64,000 bases of DNA, taken from NCBI RefSeq assembly GCF_029623755.1, contig NZ_CP121106.1:2608352-2672351 (forward strand), in the 5' to 3' direction. The notes beneath the pieces were generated by a model, which saw only the letters and a program-made list of their open reading frames with translations, did no database searches and was not told the origin of the DNA. Below are positions 52,735-60,585 of the stretch, in pieces. Both the position numbers and the translations under genes were made by a program. The DNA comes from Altererythrobacter sp. CAU 1644 (GTDB lineage: Bacteria > Pseudomonadota > Alphaproteobacteria > Sphingomonadales > Sphingomonadaceae). Position 1 is the first letter of the stretch, and each line of letters starts with the position of its first letter.

Positions 52735-54480
52735 TCAAACCAGCGCTTTCGCTTCGTCGTCCATCGTGCCTTCGACATGGTCGCCGTAGAGCAGCATTTC
52801 GGTGTGCGCCGCGCCCGATGGGATCATCGGGAAGCAGTTTGCGCTCTGCGAAACGAGGCAATCGACCATCACCGGACCATCATGCGCCAGCATGGCTTCG
52901 ATCCCGGCGTCGAGTTCGCTTTCGTCGTGGACGCGAATGCCCTTCCAGCCATAAGCTTCGCACAGCTTCACGAAGTCGGGCAGGCTGTCCGAATAGCTGT
53001 TCGAATAGCGGCTTTCATAGGTCAGTTCCTGCCACTGGCGGACCATGCCCATATATTCGTTGTTGAGGATGAAGACCTTGATCGGCAGGCGATACTGGCT
53101 CGCGGTGCCGAGTTCCTGGATATTCATCTGGATCGAGGCTTCGCCTGCGATATCGATCACGAGATCGTCCGGATTGCCGAGCTGCGCGCCGATCGCGGCC
53201 GGCATGCCGTAACCCATGGTCCCAAGCCCGCCCGAGGTGAGCCACTTGTTCGGCTGCTTGAAGCCGAAATACTGCGCTGCCCACATCTGGTGCTGGCCGA
53301 CCTCAGTCGAGATGATCGGATCACGATCCTTGGTCAGCGCGAAGAGCCGCTCGATAGCCTTCTGCGGCATGATCAGTTCGGACTTTTCGGGATAGGCGAG
53401 GCACTCGCGCGCCCTCCAGCCAGTGATCCGTGCCTTCCATTCGCCCAGATCGCGCGGCTTGCGATCACCCCAGGCAGAGACAAGCTGTTCGAGGACCGCT
53501 GCGCAGTCACCGACGATCGGCAGATCCACGCGAACCGTCTTGTTGATCGAGCTGCGATCGATATCGATGTGGATCTTGGTCGAGCCGGGTGAAAAGGCGT
53601 CGAGCCGGCCGGTCACCCGATCATCGAACCGCGCGCCGACGCACAGCATCAGGTCGCACTTGTTCATCGCCATATTGGCTTCATAGGTGCCGTGCATGCC
53701 GAGCATGCCGAGCCAGTCGGGATGGTCGTGCGGAAACGCGCCAAGCCCCATCAGGGTCGAAGTGAGCGGGGCGCCAGTAAGATCCTGTAGGCGTCGCAGC
53801 AATTCACTCGCCTGCGGGCCCGAGTTGATGACGCCGCCGCCGGTGTAGAAGATCGGTCGTTCGGCCTTGGCCAAAAGCTCAACCGCCCGAGCGATATCGG
53901 CATCGGCACCGCGCAATTGCGGCTCGTAGCGATGCGAGCCCGGCGGGACGGCGGTTTCGTGCTCGGATGGGACCGCGATCTGCACATCTTTGGGAATGTC
54001 GATCACGACCGGGCCCGGGCGCCCGGTGGTGGCGATGCGGAATGCCTCCTCGATCGTCGCCTTGAGGTCGGCAGGCTCCTTCACGAGGTAATTGTGCTTG
54101 GTGCAGTGGCGGGTGATGCCAACTGTATCTGCTTCCTGGAATGCGTCGGTGCCGATCAGCGGGGTGGGGACCTGTCCGGTGATCACGACCAACGGGATCG
54201 AATCCAGGAAAGCATCGGCGATGCCGGTGACAGCATTGGTCGCGCCGGGCCCAGAAGTCACCAGCACGACGCCGGGCTTACCGGTCGAGCGGGCATAGCC
54301 TTCCGCGGCATGTGCCGCGCCAGCCTCATGGCGGACGAGGACGTGGCGGATGCGGTTGTTGTCGAAGAGTTCGTCGTAAATCGGGAGCACAGCACCGCCC
54401 GGGTAGCCGAATACGAATTCGACACCCTGCTCAACCAGACATTCGACCAGGATGGCTGCGCCGCTGCGCTCCTGTCCCAC
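52735..54480 (-). CDS. ilvB: Acetolactate synthase large (catalytic) subunit
   Basis: A 581-residue thiamine-diphosphate enzyme that condenses two pyruvates, or pyruvate with 2-oxobutyrate. FGYPGGAVLPIYDELF carries the conserved Glu region's neighbourhood, VLVRHEAGAAHAAEGYARSTG holds the catalytic Glu (HEAGA), and GDASI-like AGEASIQMNIQELGTASQYRLPIKVFILNN (in parts) is the ThDP-binding part. The GTG at 54480 gives the usual length and has GGAAGG at 54490-54495; an in-frame ATG at 54570 sits inside a hairpin and would add 30 residues. Confidence 0.95.
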   Translation of the reverse strand: MGQERSGAAILVECLVEQGVEFVFGYPGGAVLPIYDELFDNNRIRHVLVRHEAGAAHAAEGYARSTGKPGVVLVTSGPGATNAVTGIADAFLDSIPLVVITGQVPTPLIGTDAFQEADTVGITRHCTKHNYLVKEPADLKATIEEAFRIATTGRPGPVVIDIPKDVQIAVPSEHETAVPPGSHRYEPQLRGADADIARAVELLAKAERPIFYTGGGVINSGPQASELLRRLQDLTGAPLTSTLMGLGAFPHDHPDWLGMLGMHGTYEANMAMNKCDLMLCVGARFDDRVTGRLDAFSPGSTKIHIDIDRSSINKTVRVDLPIVGDCAAVLEQLVSAWGDRKPRDLGEWKARITGWRARECLAYPEKSELIMPQKAIERLFALTKDRDPIISTEVGQHQMWAAQYFGFKQPNKWLTSGGLGTMGYGMPAAIGAQLGNPDDLVIDIAGEASIQMNIQELGTASQYRLPIKVFILNNEYMGMVRQWQELTYESRYSNSYSDSLPDFVKLCEAYGWKGIRVHDESELDAGIEAMLAHDGPVMVDCLVSQSANCFPMIPSGAAHTEMLLYGDHVEGTMDDEAKALV

Positions 54481-54538
54481 TTTTCGATCCCTTCCTTGCT
54501 CGTGCGCGAACCACGCACCCCTTCCTAACAATAAATGC

Positions 54539-54568
54539 GGCCCGGTGCAGGGTATGTTGCACCGGGCC
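54539..54568 (-). terminator. Strong leader hairpin between miaA and ilvB
   Basis: A perfect 11-base stem (GGCCCGGTGCA 54539-54549, TGCACCGGGCC 54558-54568) with an 8-base loop. On the minus strand it is followed by GCATTTATTGTT. It may end miaA transcription or act as an attenuator for ilvB. Confidence 0.75.
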
Positions 54569-54580
54569 ATCGAACTCGTC

Positions 54581-54609
54581 GCTATGCGTTCGAATCTATC
54601 GTGTCAACC
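54581..54609 (-). promoter_or_regulatory. Likely ilvB promoter
   Basis: On the minus strand just after the miaA stop there is a consensus -35 TTGACA, a 17-base spacer and a weak -10-like TAGCGA. It would start the transcript just before the leader hairpin. Confidence 0.5.
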
Positions 54610-54610
54610 G

Positions 54611-55558
54611 TTAAAGACGTAATAATGATGCAAATACGGTATCAATATCGTAATTCTGTGACTCCAATAGGGGCCAATCCTCAGGGGGCTGCCGCCTGAA
54701 CCATGTGTATTGCCGCTTGGCATAATTCCGCGTCGCCTGCTGGCCAGCTTCAATCGCTTGAGCGCGCGAAAGATCGCCTTTCAGCATGGCCGCAATCTCG
54801 GGTACGCCGATTGCACGCATGACGGGAAGTTCAGGTGAAAGACCCCGGTCGAGGAGCTTTTCCACCTCCTCGACCGCACCGCTGTCGAGCATAAGTCCGA
54901 AGCGACGGTCGCACCGCTCGTAAAGCCAGTCGCGATCGGGCAACAGGATCAGGGGATGCAGATCGATGTCGTTCTCGATCCCTCCCTCCTTGTCCGCCTG
55001 CCAATCCCTCAGCGGTCTGCCGGTCGCGCGCACCACCTCGAGCGCACGCGCGATGCGTTGACTATCGTTTGGATCAAGAACTGCGGCGCGCTCTGGATCT
55101 TCCGACTGGAGCGCGGCATAGGCCGCCTCGACGGGGAGCGCGCGGACCGCATCGCGCACCTCCAGATCGATTTCTGGGATGGGCGCTATGCCTTCGAGCA
55201 GGGTTCGCAAGTACAAGCCGGTTCCACCCACCAGGATCGGGACGACCCTCTGCGCATGCGCTCGGGCGATTTCCTGCCTGGCGGCGGCGGCCCAATCGGC
55301 GGCCGAGCACGGTGTCGCGCCATCCCAGGCGCCGAACAGCCGGTGCTCGATCCCACGCATCTCGTCCGCGGTTGGCCGTGCGCTGAGCACCTGCAGGTCG
55401 GCATAGACCTGCGCGCTATCGGCATTGACAACGACCGCGTCCAGGCATCGCTTCCCCAGCGCGAGAGCCAGCTCCACGGCGAGATCGCTCTTGCCGCTGG
55501 CGGTCGGCCCTGCGATGAGCGCGACCGATTGTTTCGCTGGAGATTCCCGCTTGCTCAT
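54611..55558 (-). CDS. miaA: tRNA dimethylallyltransferase
   Basis: MiaA (315 residues) adds a dimethylallyl group to A37 of tRNAs that read codons starting with U. The P-loop is AGPTASGKS near residue 18, followed by [24 protein letters not shown] and [17 protein letters not shown] 55558 is preferred; the frame continues upstream into serB on the other strand. The two starts, miaA and serB, overlap by 8 bases in opposite directions. The last codons include rare TTA TTA. Confidence 0.96.
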   Translation of the reverse strand: MSKRESPAKQSVALIAGPTASGKSDLAVELALALGKRCLDAVVVNADSAQVYADLQVLSARPTADEMRGIEHRLFGAWDGATPCSAADWAAAARQEIARAHAQRVVPILVGGTGLYLRTLLEGIAPIPEIDLEVRDAVRALPVEAAYAALQSEDPERAAVLDPNDSQRIARALEVVRATGRPLRDWQADKEGGIENDIDLHPLILLPDRDWLYERCDRRFGLMLDSGAVEEVEKLLDRGLSPELPVMRAIGVPEIAAMLKGDLSRAQAIEAGQQATRNYAKRQYTWFRRQPPEDWPLLESQNYDIDTVFASLLRL

Positions 55559-56435
55559 TGCCCGCCTGATAGCAGACTCGGCCACCTTGGAAACGCGCCT
55601 TGAGGCTGCGCGCGCTGCTTTGGCCGAGAAGGGCATGCCGGTCGCGCTCGCGCAAATGCTCGATCACGGCGGCGAGGTGCTGCATCTGCAGTTGGCCGAT
55701 GGCGATATGGCGACCCTGCGCGAAGTGCTGGACGCGCATTTCGAGCGTTCGGATGCGCTCATCTCCAGCCGCGACATCGCGATCCCGCATCTGTTCGTGT
55801 CGGACATGGATTCAACCATGATCGGGCAGGAATGCATTGACGAACTCGCCGACTATGCCGGGATCAAGCCGCAGATCGCCGAGATTACCGAACGCGCCAT
55901 GCAGGGTGAGCTCGATTTCGAGGCCGCATTGCGCGAGCGCGTGGGTTTGCTCGCAGGACTTGCGGAAAGCGCGATCGATCAATGCCTCGATGAACGGATC
56001 TCACCCATGCCGGGCGCCAGGACCCTGGTTCGAACGCTCCGTTCAAAAGGCTGCCGCCCGGTGCTGGTAACCGGTGGATTCCATCACTTTGCCGATCCGG
56101 TTGCGGAGATGCTCGGTTTCGAGCGGGTCGTCGGCAATCGCCTCGAGGTCGAGAATGGCGAACTGACCGGCGGCTTGGTCGGCGGGATCACCGACAGCGG
56201 AGTGAAACGAGAGACGCTCGAACAGGAGCTTGGCCAGCTTGGCGAAAACGCCGTGTCGCTCGCGACGGGGGATGGGGCCAACGATATCCCGATGATCGAG
56301 GCGGCGGATTACGGTGTTGCCTATCGCGCCAAGCCCAAGGCGCGCCTCGCGGCGAATGGCTGGATCGATCGCGGCGACCTGACGGCTTTGCTCAAGTTGC
56401 TGGGAATTCCCGAAAGCGAGTGGGTCGCCGGCTAG
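55551..56435 (+). CDS. serB: Phosphoserine phosphatase
   Basis: SerB (294 residues) dephosphorylates phosphoserine, the last step of serine synthesis. The HAD-family nucleophile Asp lies in [20 protein letters not shown], cited in parts as VSDMDST; other motifs are RALRSKG-like [16 protein letters not shown] and [12 protein letters not shown]. An N-terminal ACT-like region precedes it. The start is a TTG at 55551 with GGAG (55539-55542) 8 bases before it; its beginning ([14 protein letters not shown]) matches the usual family N-terminus. Confidence 0.93.
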   Translation: MLIARLIADSATLETRLEAARAALAEKGMPVALAQMLDHGGEVLHLQLADGDMATLREVLDAHFERSDALISSRDIAIPHLFVSDMDSTMIGQECIDELADYAGIKPQIAEITERAMQGELDFEAALRERVGLLAGLAESAIDQCLDERISPMPGARTLVRTLRSKGCRPVLVTGGFHHFADPVAEMLGFERVVGNRLEVENGELTGGLVGGITDSGVKRETLEQELGQLGENAVSLATGDGANDIPMIEAADYGVAYRAKPKARLAANGWIDRGDLTALLKLLGIPESEWVAG

Positions 56436-57028
56436 GCGACCGCGGTTGCCGCGGCCTGGCGTTGACGCTTCTTCCTCCAGGCAGCGAAACGGATTGCGGC
56501 GGCGGCGAGCACTACCAGCGAGCCGGCGAGCCCTTCCTCCATCGTGCCTCCCTCCGGAATCCGCTTGAAATAGCTCTGCGCGTAAATGAGCCAGAGATAA
56601 TGAATGCCAAACCGGTGCAGTGTCTTCCACTTGGCCCCGAGCGCCTTCATCGCGCTTCGATTGGAAGTAAGCGCCATCGCGCAGAGCATGACATAGGCGA
56701 ATCCGCCGAAGATCAGTTGCGCCGCGGTTGGCGCCTCGCCCAGCGTGCGAAACAGCATCACGATCGCGACGAGGTGGACCGTGTGGCTCATCGCAAAGCC
56801 GAGTCCGATCCACTTGCGCTTGGCGAGCAGTGCCCTGGCCCAATCGGCGCGGGTCAGGTCGACCAGCGGGCGCGCAACATAGGCCAGCATGAACAGGGGG
56901 AAGCCGACTCGCGCCGTGTAGCGAGTCGCGGCCGACCATTGTTCGAGTTCGCCTTCTTGGCCGGAAAGCCCGAAGTAGAGCGCGCCAAGGCCTAGCGCCA
57001 ATCCAAGCCACATCGGCCAGCGTTGCAT
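56432..57028 (-). CDS. Ferric reductase-like transmembrane protein
   Basis: A 198-residue membrane protein with about five to six helices and a ferric-reductase/YedZ(MsrQ)-like core: several conserved His (AMSHTVHLVAIVML, LHRFGIHYLWLIY) suit haem b binding. In MsrQ the protein feeds electrons to MsrP, but no msrP lies in this window, so that role is uncertain. AGGGAGGG lies before the ATG at 57028. Confidence 0.75.
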   Translation of the reverse strand: MQRWPMWLGLALGLGALYFGLSGQEGELEQWSAATRYTARVGFPLFMLAYVARPLVDLTRADWARALLAKRKWIGLGFAMSHTVHLVAIVMLFRTLGEAPTAAQLIFGGFAYVMLCAMALTSNRSAMKALGAKWKTLHRFGIHYLWLIYAQSYFKRIPEGGTMEEGLAGSLVVLAAAAIRFAAWRKKRQRQAAATAVA

Positions 57029-57053
57029 CGATCCCTCCCTCTTTGAATCCAGC

Positions 57054-57725
57054 CTAAAGCCAGCTGGCGATCTGCTCCAGCGGCTTCTTGCGTATTGCGT
57101 GCTTCGGGACCGTAGCGTCCTTGGCGGGCTTGCCGACGACCACGATCATCAGCGGCTTCTCGTGCTCGGGCCGCTCGCAGATCTTCCGCAGAAAGCCCAT
57201 CGGCGAGGGCGTGTGCGTCAAGGTCGCGCAGCCGGCTTCGTGCAAGGTTGTGATCAGCATGCCGCAGGCGATACCGACACTCTCATTGACGTAGTAGTTT
57301 TGCGTCTTGCCGTCTTCCTCGATCCCGCCCTTGCGCTGGGCAAACACAACGATCAGCCAAGGTGCGGTTTCAAGAAACGGCTTCTCGGCATCGGTGCCGA
57401 ATGGCTCCAGCGCCTCGAGCCACTGGTCGCTCGCCTTGCCGGAATAGAAGGCGCGCTCTTCGGCTTCTGCTGCCTCGCGGATCGCGACCTTCCGTTCGGG
57501 CGAAGAGACGACGGCGAAATGCCAGGGCTGGTGGTTCGCACCGTTCGGTGCGCCACCTGCCGCCTCGATGGCCGCCTCGATAACCTCGCGCGGTACCGGC
57601 TCGTCGGAGAAGAAACGACAGGTCCTCCGGGTACTCAGCCTGTCTCGCGCAGCCCGCGCGCGGTCGGTACTTTCCTGTGCGGTATATTCCGGCAGCGAGT
57701 AGGGTATGGATTCGTGATCTTGCAT
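57054..57725 (-). CDS. Nitroreductase-family protein
   Basis: A 223-residue FMN-dependent nitroreductase. The opening RRTCRFFSDEPVPREVIE is followed by APNGANHQPWHFAVVSSPE, the flavin-binding hallmark, and late GMLITTLHEAGCATLTHTPSP. It may reduce quinones or nitro compounds; substrate unknown. ATG 57725 with AGGAG 5 bases upstream was chosen over a TTG at 57761. The gap to coq4 contains a TTACAA palindrome. Confidence 0.88.
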   Translation of the reverse strand: MQDHESIPYSLPEYTAQESTDRARAARDRLSTRRTCRFFSDEPVPREVIEAAIEAAGGAPNGANHQPWHFAVVSSPERKVAIREAAEAEERAFYSGKASDQWLEALEPFGTDAEKPFLETAPWLIVVFAQRKGGIEEDGKTQNYYVNESVGIACGMLITTLHEAGCATLTHTPSPMGFLRKICERPEHEKPLMIVVVGKPAKDATVPKHAIRKKPLEQIASWL

Positions 57726-57782
57726 GGCCGCTCCTATCCCTGTTTCGCCACTCAAAGCCAAGCCGTTACATGGACAGGCAAT

Positions 57783-57796
57783 TTACAATGTTGTAA
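57783..57796. promoter_or_regulatory. TTACAA/TTGTAA palindrome between nitroreductase and coq4 genes
   Basis: TTACAA (57783-57788) and TTGTAA (57791-57796) flank TG, a perfect dyad typical of TetR- or MarR-type operators, in the divergent gap. Confidence 0.5.
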
Positions 57797-57835
57797 GTTG
57801 TCATTCGCTACGCAGGCCCGAGTGAGGAATATGCC

Positions 57836-58630
57836 ATGGCCGTGATCGATCGCCCGCTTGTCGCTCCCGGACGCAAGACGTCCGGTTTCCGGCCGCTCAA
57901 GGTCTGGAAGCATTTCCGCAAGCTCGTCGCCGACAAGGAAGATACCGAGCAGGTTTTTCATATCATCGAGGCGCTCAAGGGCCGCAAGGGACACCGGCAG
58001 GGATGGGATTTCATCCGTTCGGACGAAGGCCAGCGAATGATGCGCGAGGAAGTCGATATTCCCGCCATTCTCGACGATCACGCGCGTTGGGCTGACTGCG
58101 GCCCCAACACTGTCGCCCAGCATTACATGCGCTTCATGAAGCGCGAAGGGCTGAGCGCCGCAGGACTGGTCGCGGAAAGCCACAAGTGGTCACCGCCCGA
58201 GCAACGCCACCAGGACCAGACCGAATGGTATTTCGAGCGGCTCCGCGACACGCATGACCTTTTCCATGTTCTGACCAGTTATGGCCGCGATGGACTGGGT
58301 GAAGCGTGCCTGCTCGGCTTCAGCTACGAACAGAACCACAATCTCGGCATTCTCTTCATTGCCTACGCGGGGACGCGGCAGCGGATGAAAGAGGTGCAGA
58401 CCAAGGCGCCCTTGTTCGACGCGATCCGCGAAGGTCGCCGCCTGGGCAAGGCCGCTGCGAAGATTGCGCATGAGGATATCGAACAGCTGATGCGCGAGGA
58501 TATCGATGCCGCGCGCAAGCGGCTCAATATCGGCGAGCCGGTGCTATATCGCCAGTGCATCAGGCAACTGATGGACGAGGGCCTCGCCGACGAAGACATG
58601 CGCTTGCCTGAGGAAGCGCTTGCGGCCTGA
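57836..58630 (+). CDS. Coq4-family ubiquinone synthesis protein
   Basis: A 264-residue Coq4-family protein. The zinc-type motif RDTHDLFHVLTSYGRDGLGE is intact (HDxxH with a downstream Glu). In eukaryotes Coq4 decarboxylates and hydroxylates C1 of the quinone ring; bacterial members are thought to serve ubiquinone synthesis. GAGGA (57824-57828) lies 7 bases before the ATG. It converges with the DUF3052 gene. Confidence 0.9.
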   Translation: MAVIDRPLVAPGRKTSGFRPLKVWKHFRKLVADKEDTEQVFHIIEALKGRKGHRQGWDFIRSDEGQRMMREEVDIPAILDDHARWADCGPNTVAQHYMRFMKREGLSAAGLVAESHKWSPPEQRHQDQTEWYFERLRDTHDLFHVLTSYGRDGLGEACLLGFSYEQNHNLGILFIAYAGTRQRMKEVQTKAPLFDAIREGRRLGKAAAKIAHEDIEQLMREDIDAARKRLNIGEPVLYRQCIRQLMDEGLADEDMRLPEEALAA

Positions 58631-58636
58631 GTGCCC

Positions 58637-59044
58637 TCAGCGCAATTCCTTGCGGATGACGAGTTTGAGGCCGGACCAGGTCTCATCCACCGCGCAGACC
58701 TTGGTATCGACCAGCCCCATGGGCAGGCAGACCTCGCGGATGGTGTCCTCGGTGATGTCGGTCGGAACCTTCGACGCCTTTTTCGGCCAGCTCACCCAGA
58801 CATGGCCATCGCGCGCCATGTGTTCGCGGAGTGAGGCGAGCTTGGCCTCGAGGTCGGACCGCTCGGTCACAAAGATGTGCGCTGCATCGGGACCATCGTC
58901 AGGTCCGCCGACGAAGATGAGCTCGAGGGCGTATTCGTCGATCTCGTCCTGAACGTTCTCGGGCATGCCGTCGAACCACACGCGCTGCCCGTCGCGCAGG
59001 TTGAGCTTCTTGGCGAGCGGGGTTCCTGAATAGCCGGCGGTCAT
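58637..59044 (-). CDS. DUF3052-type protein
   Basis: A 135-residue protein of unknown function that matches DUF3052: YSGTPLAKKLNLRDGQRVW, FVTERSDLEAKLASLREHM, and VWVSWPKKASKVPTDITED. Its ATG overlaps the TetR gene stop (ATGA), so the two are one operon. Confidence 0.8.
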   Translation of the reverse strand: MTAGYSGTPLAKKLNLRDGQRVWFDGMPENVQDEIDEYALELIFVGGPDDGPDAAHIFVTERSDLEAKLASLREHMARDGHVWVSWPKKASKVPTDITEDTIREVCLPMGLVDTKVCAVDETWSGLKLVIRKELR

Positions 59045-59583
59045 GAGCGCCAATCATCGTCTGCGCCAAGGATCGCCCGCGAAGTGTAGAGCAGCCGGTC
59101 CGAGAGTGTCTCAGGCGTCGTCGCGAGCTTGCCTGTCATCCATGCACCAAGCGCGGCCATCACGGTGCCTGAGATCAGGATCGCATGCAGACGTGCATCG
59201 GGTCGCATGCCAAGCTCCTCGTGGAGCAAGCGGGAGAGCACATTGCCGATGCGTTCCGCGTCCGGGCCAGAAAGGAGCTTTCGACCGCGCTCGCGATTCT
59301 CCAGGATATGCGCCATCAGCCACACCATCTCTTCGCGCTCGCCGGCACCGACAAGACAGTGCGCAATGCGGCGGAACAGGCCCGACAGGCTCTCATCGAA
59401 GAGCGCCTCAACCCCATCGAAGTGATCGTAGAAGGTGGAACGCGCGACCCCGGCCTCGGTGACGATTTCCGAGACGGCGGGACGCTTCTTCTCACCTGCA
59501 AGCAGCAACCGGTTGAAGGTCGACAGGATTTGCGCACGGGTTGCCGCTCGGCTCGAACCGGACTTTTGCGACAGATCGTCCAT
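59041..59583 (-). CDS. TetR/AcrR-family transcriptional regulator
   Basis: A 180-residue repressor. The helix-turn-helix spans about residues 15-60: ATRAQILSTFNRLLLAG, VSEIVTEAGVARSTFYDHFDG. The ligand-binding C-terminal part is not conserved. The start at 59583 is preferred because starts nearer 59637 overlap the divergent gene. It likely controls itself, DUF3052 and possibly the divergent membrane protein or the TTACAA dyad nearby. Confidence 0.85.
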   Translation of the reverse strand: MDDLSQKSGSSRAATRAQILSTFNRLLLAGEKKRPAVSEIVTEAGVARSTFYDHFDGVEALFDESLSGLFRRIAHCLVGAGEREEMVWLMAHILENRERGRKLLSGPDAERIGNVLSRLLHEELGMRPDARLHAILISGTVMAALGAWMTGKLATTPETLSDRLLYTSRAILGADDDWRS

Positions 59584-59635
59584 TGTGCGCTGTGCCTCCC
59601 TCGCGGCATCACGTTGTCGAACGGGAGAGATACTC

Positions 59636-60244
59636 ATGGATGACGACAAACTGCAATCCCTACGCTTGCCCGGAATGCTGCTCGCAGGAGCCGCTCTGGT
59701 GGCGGTGGTGTTGATGCATCACCACCCGCACGGCGGTGATGGTGCCGGGTTGATCCGGTCCGTGCACGGGGCGCTGTCGGCGATGATCGTCATTCAAGCG
59801 GCGGTGATGATTCTGGTCGCCCGCGCGCTGGGCTGGTCATTTCACGTCGCATTGGGGCTGGCATTCTTCGTTCTGGGGATCTGTGGCGCGCTCGTAGCCG
59901 GATCCATCAATGGCTTCGTTGTTCCCGCGCTATTGGACTATCCAGCAAGTGATATCGGAAGCGGAACCTTTGAGCTTGCCTGGGAACTCAATCAGCAATT
60001 CGCCCGCAACGGCGCGGTCGCCGTGGGGACTGGAATTGCGTTCTTCGGCCTGTCGCTGTGGCGCGCTGGCTGGCGTTTGACCGGCGCGGTGGGCCTCATC
60101 GCGGGTCTGGTTCCTGCGGCGCTGCTCATCGCGGGCGCGATCGACATGCGGTTTTATGGAGCTATGTTCACCTATATCAGCCAACTTTCGTGGCTGATCC
60201 TGCTTGGCCTCATGCTGGCAAGGGGTGCGCGCCGAACTGGCTAA
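59636..60244 (+). CDS. Multi-pass membrane protein of unknown function
   Basis: A 202-residue protein with about five to six predicted helices (PGMLLAGAALVAVVLM; ALSAMIVIQAAVMILVARAL; FHVALGLAFFVLGICGALVAG, and others) and a His-rich loop MHHHPHGGDG after the first. No family is recognised. GGGAGAG lies 8 bases before the ATG. It is divergent from the TetR gene by 52 bases and may be its target. Confidence 0.75.
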   Translation: MDDDKLQSLRLPGMLLAGAALVAVVLMHHHPHGGDGAGLIRSVHGALSAMIVIQAAVMILVARALGWSFHVALGLAFFVLGICGALVAGSINGFVVPALLDYPASDIGSGTFELAWELNQQFARNGAVAVGTGIAFFGLSLWRAGWRLTGAVGLIAGLVPAALLIAGAIDMRFYGAMFTYISQLSWLILLGLMLARGARRTG

Positions 60245-60573
60245 CCAGTGGCGTGCTGCATCATGCAATCGCCGTAGTCGACCGCCAGATGCCACAGCGC
60301 GCCGACACCCAAGGCGCGGACCCACCAGCGCGGTACCGCGAGCAGGAGTAGCGATGCTAGCGCTGCCTCCCAGCCGTGCAGCAGGTGGAAGCCGATGCTG
60401 CACCGCTCGGGATCGAAGATCGGGTCGGCGAACAGATGGTCGAGATCGATCAGGTTCGCCGCGACCATCACCGCGCTAGCGCGCTTCCAATCTCCGCGCC
60501 AGATTAGCCAGGCGATCAGGAATGGAGCGAGCCAGTGTCCGCCGTAGTGGAGGAAAGGCTGGACGAACGCCAC
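60241..60573 (-). CDS. Small membrane protein, DUF6122/metal-dependent hydrolase-like
   Basis: A 110-residue membrane protein with about three helices and His/Asp pairs placed like membrane-bound metal-dependent hydrolases (FLHYGGHWLAP, NLIDLDHLFADP, LWHLAVDYGD). Activity is unproven. The start is GTG 60573, 12 bases after the purL end. Confidence 0.68.
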   Translation of the reverse strand: MAFVQPFLHYGGHWLAPFLIAWLIWRGDWKRASAVMVAANLIDLDHLFADPIFDPERCSIGFHLLHGWEAALASLLLLAVPRWWVRALGVGALWHLAVDYGDCMMQHATG

Positions 60574-60585
60574 TGGCGCCGGACC

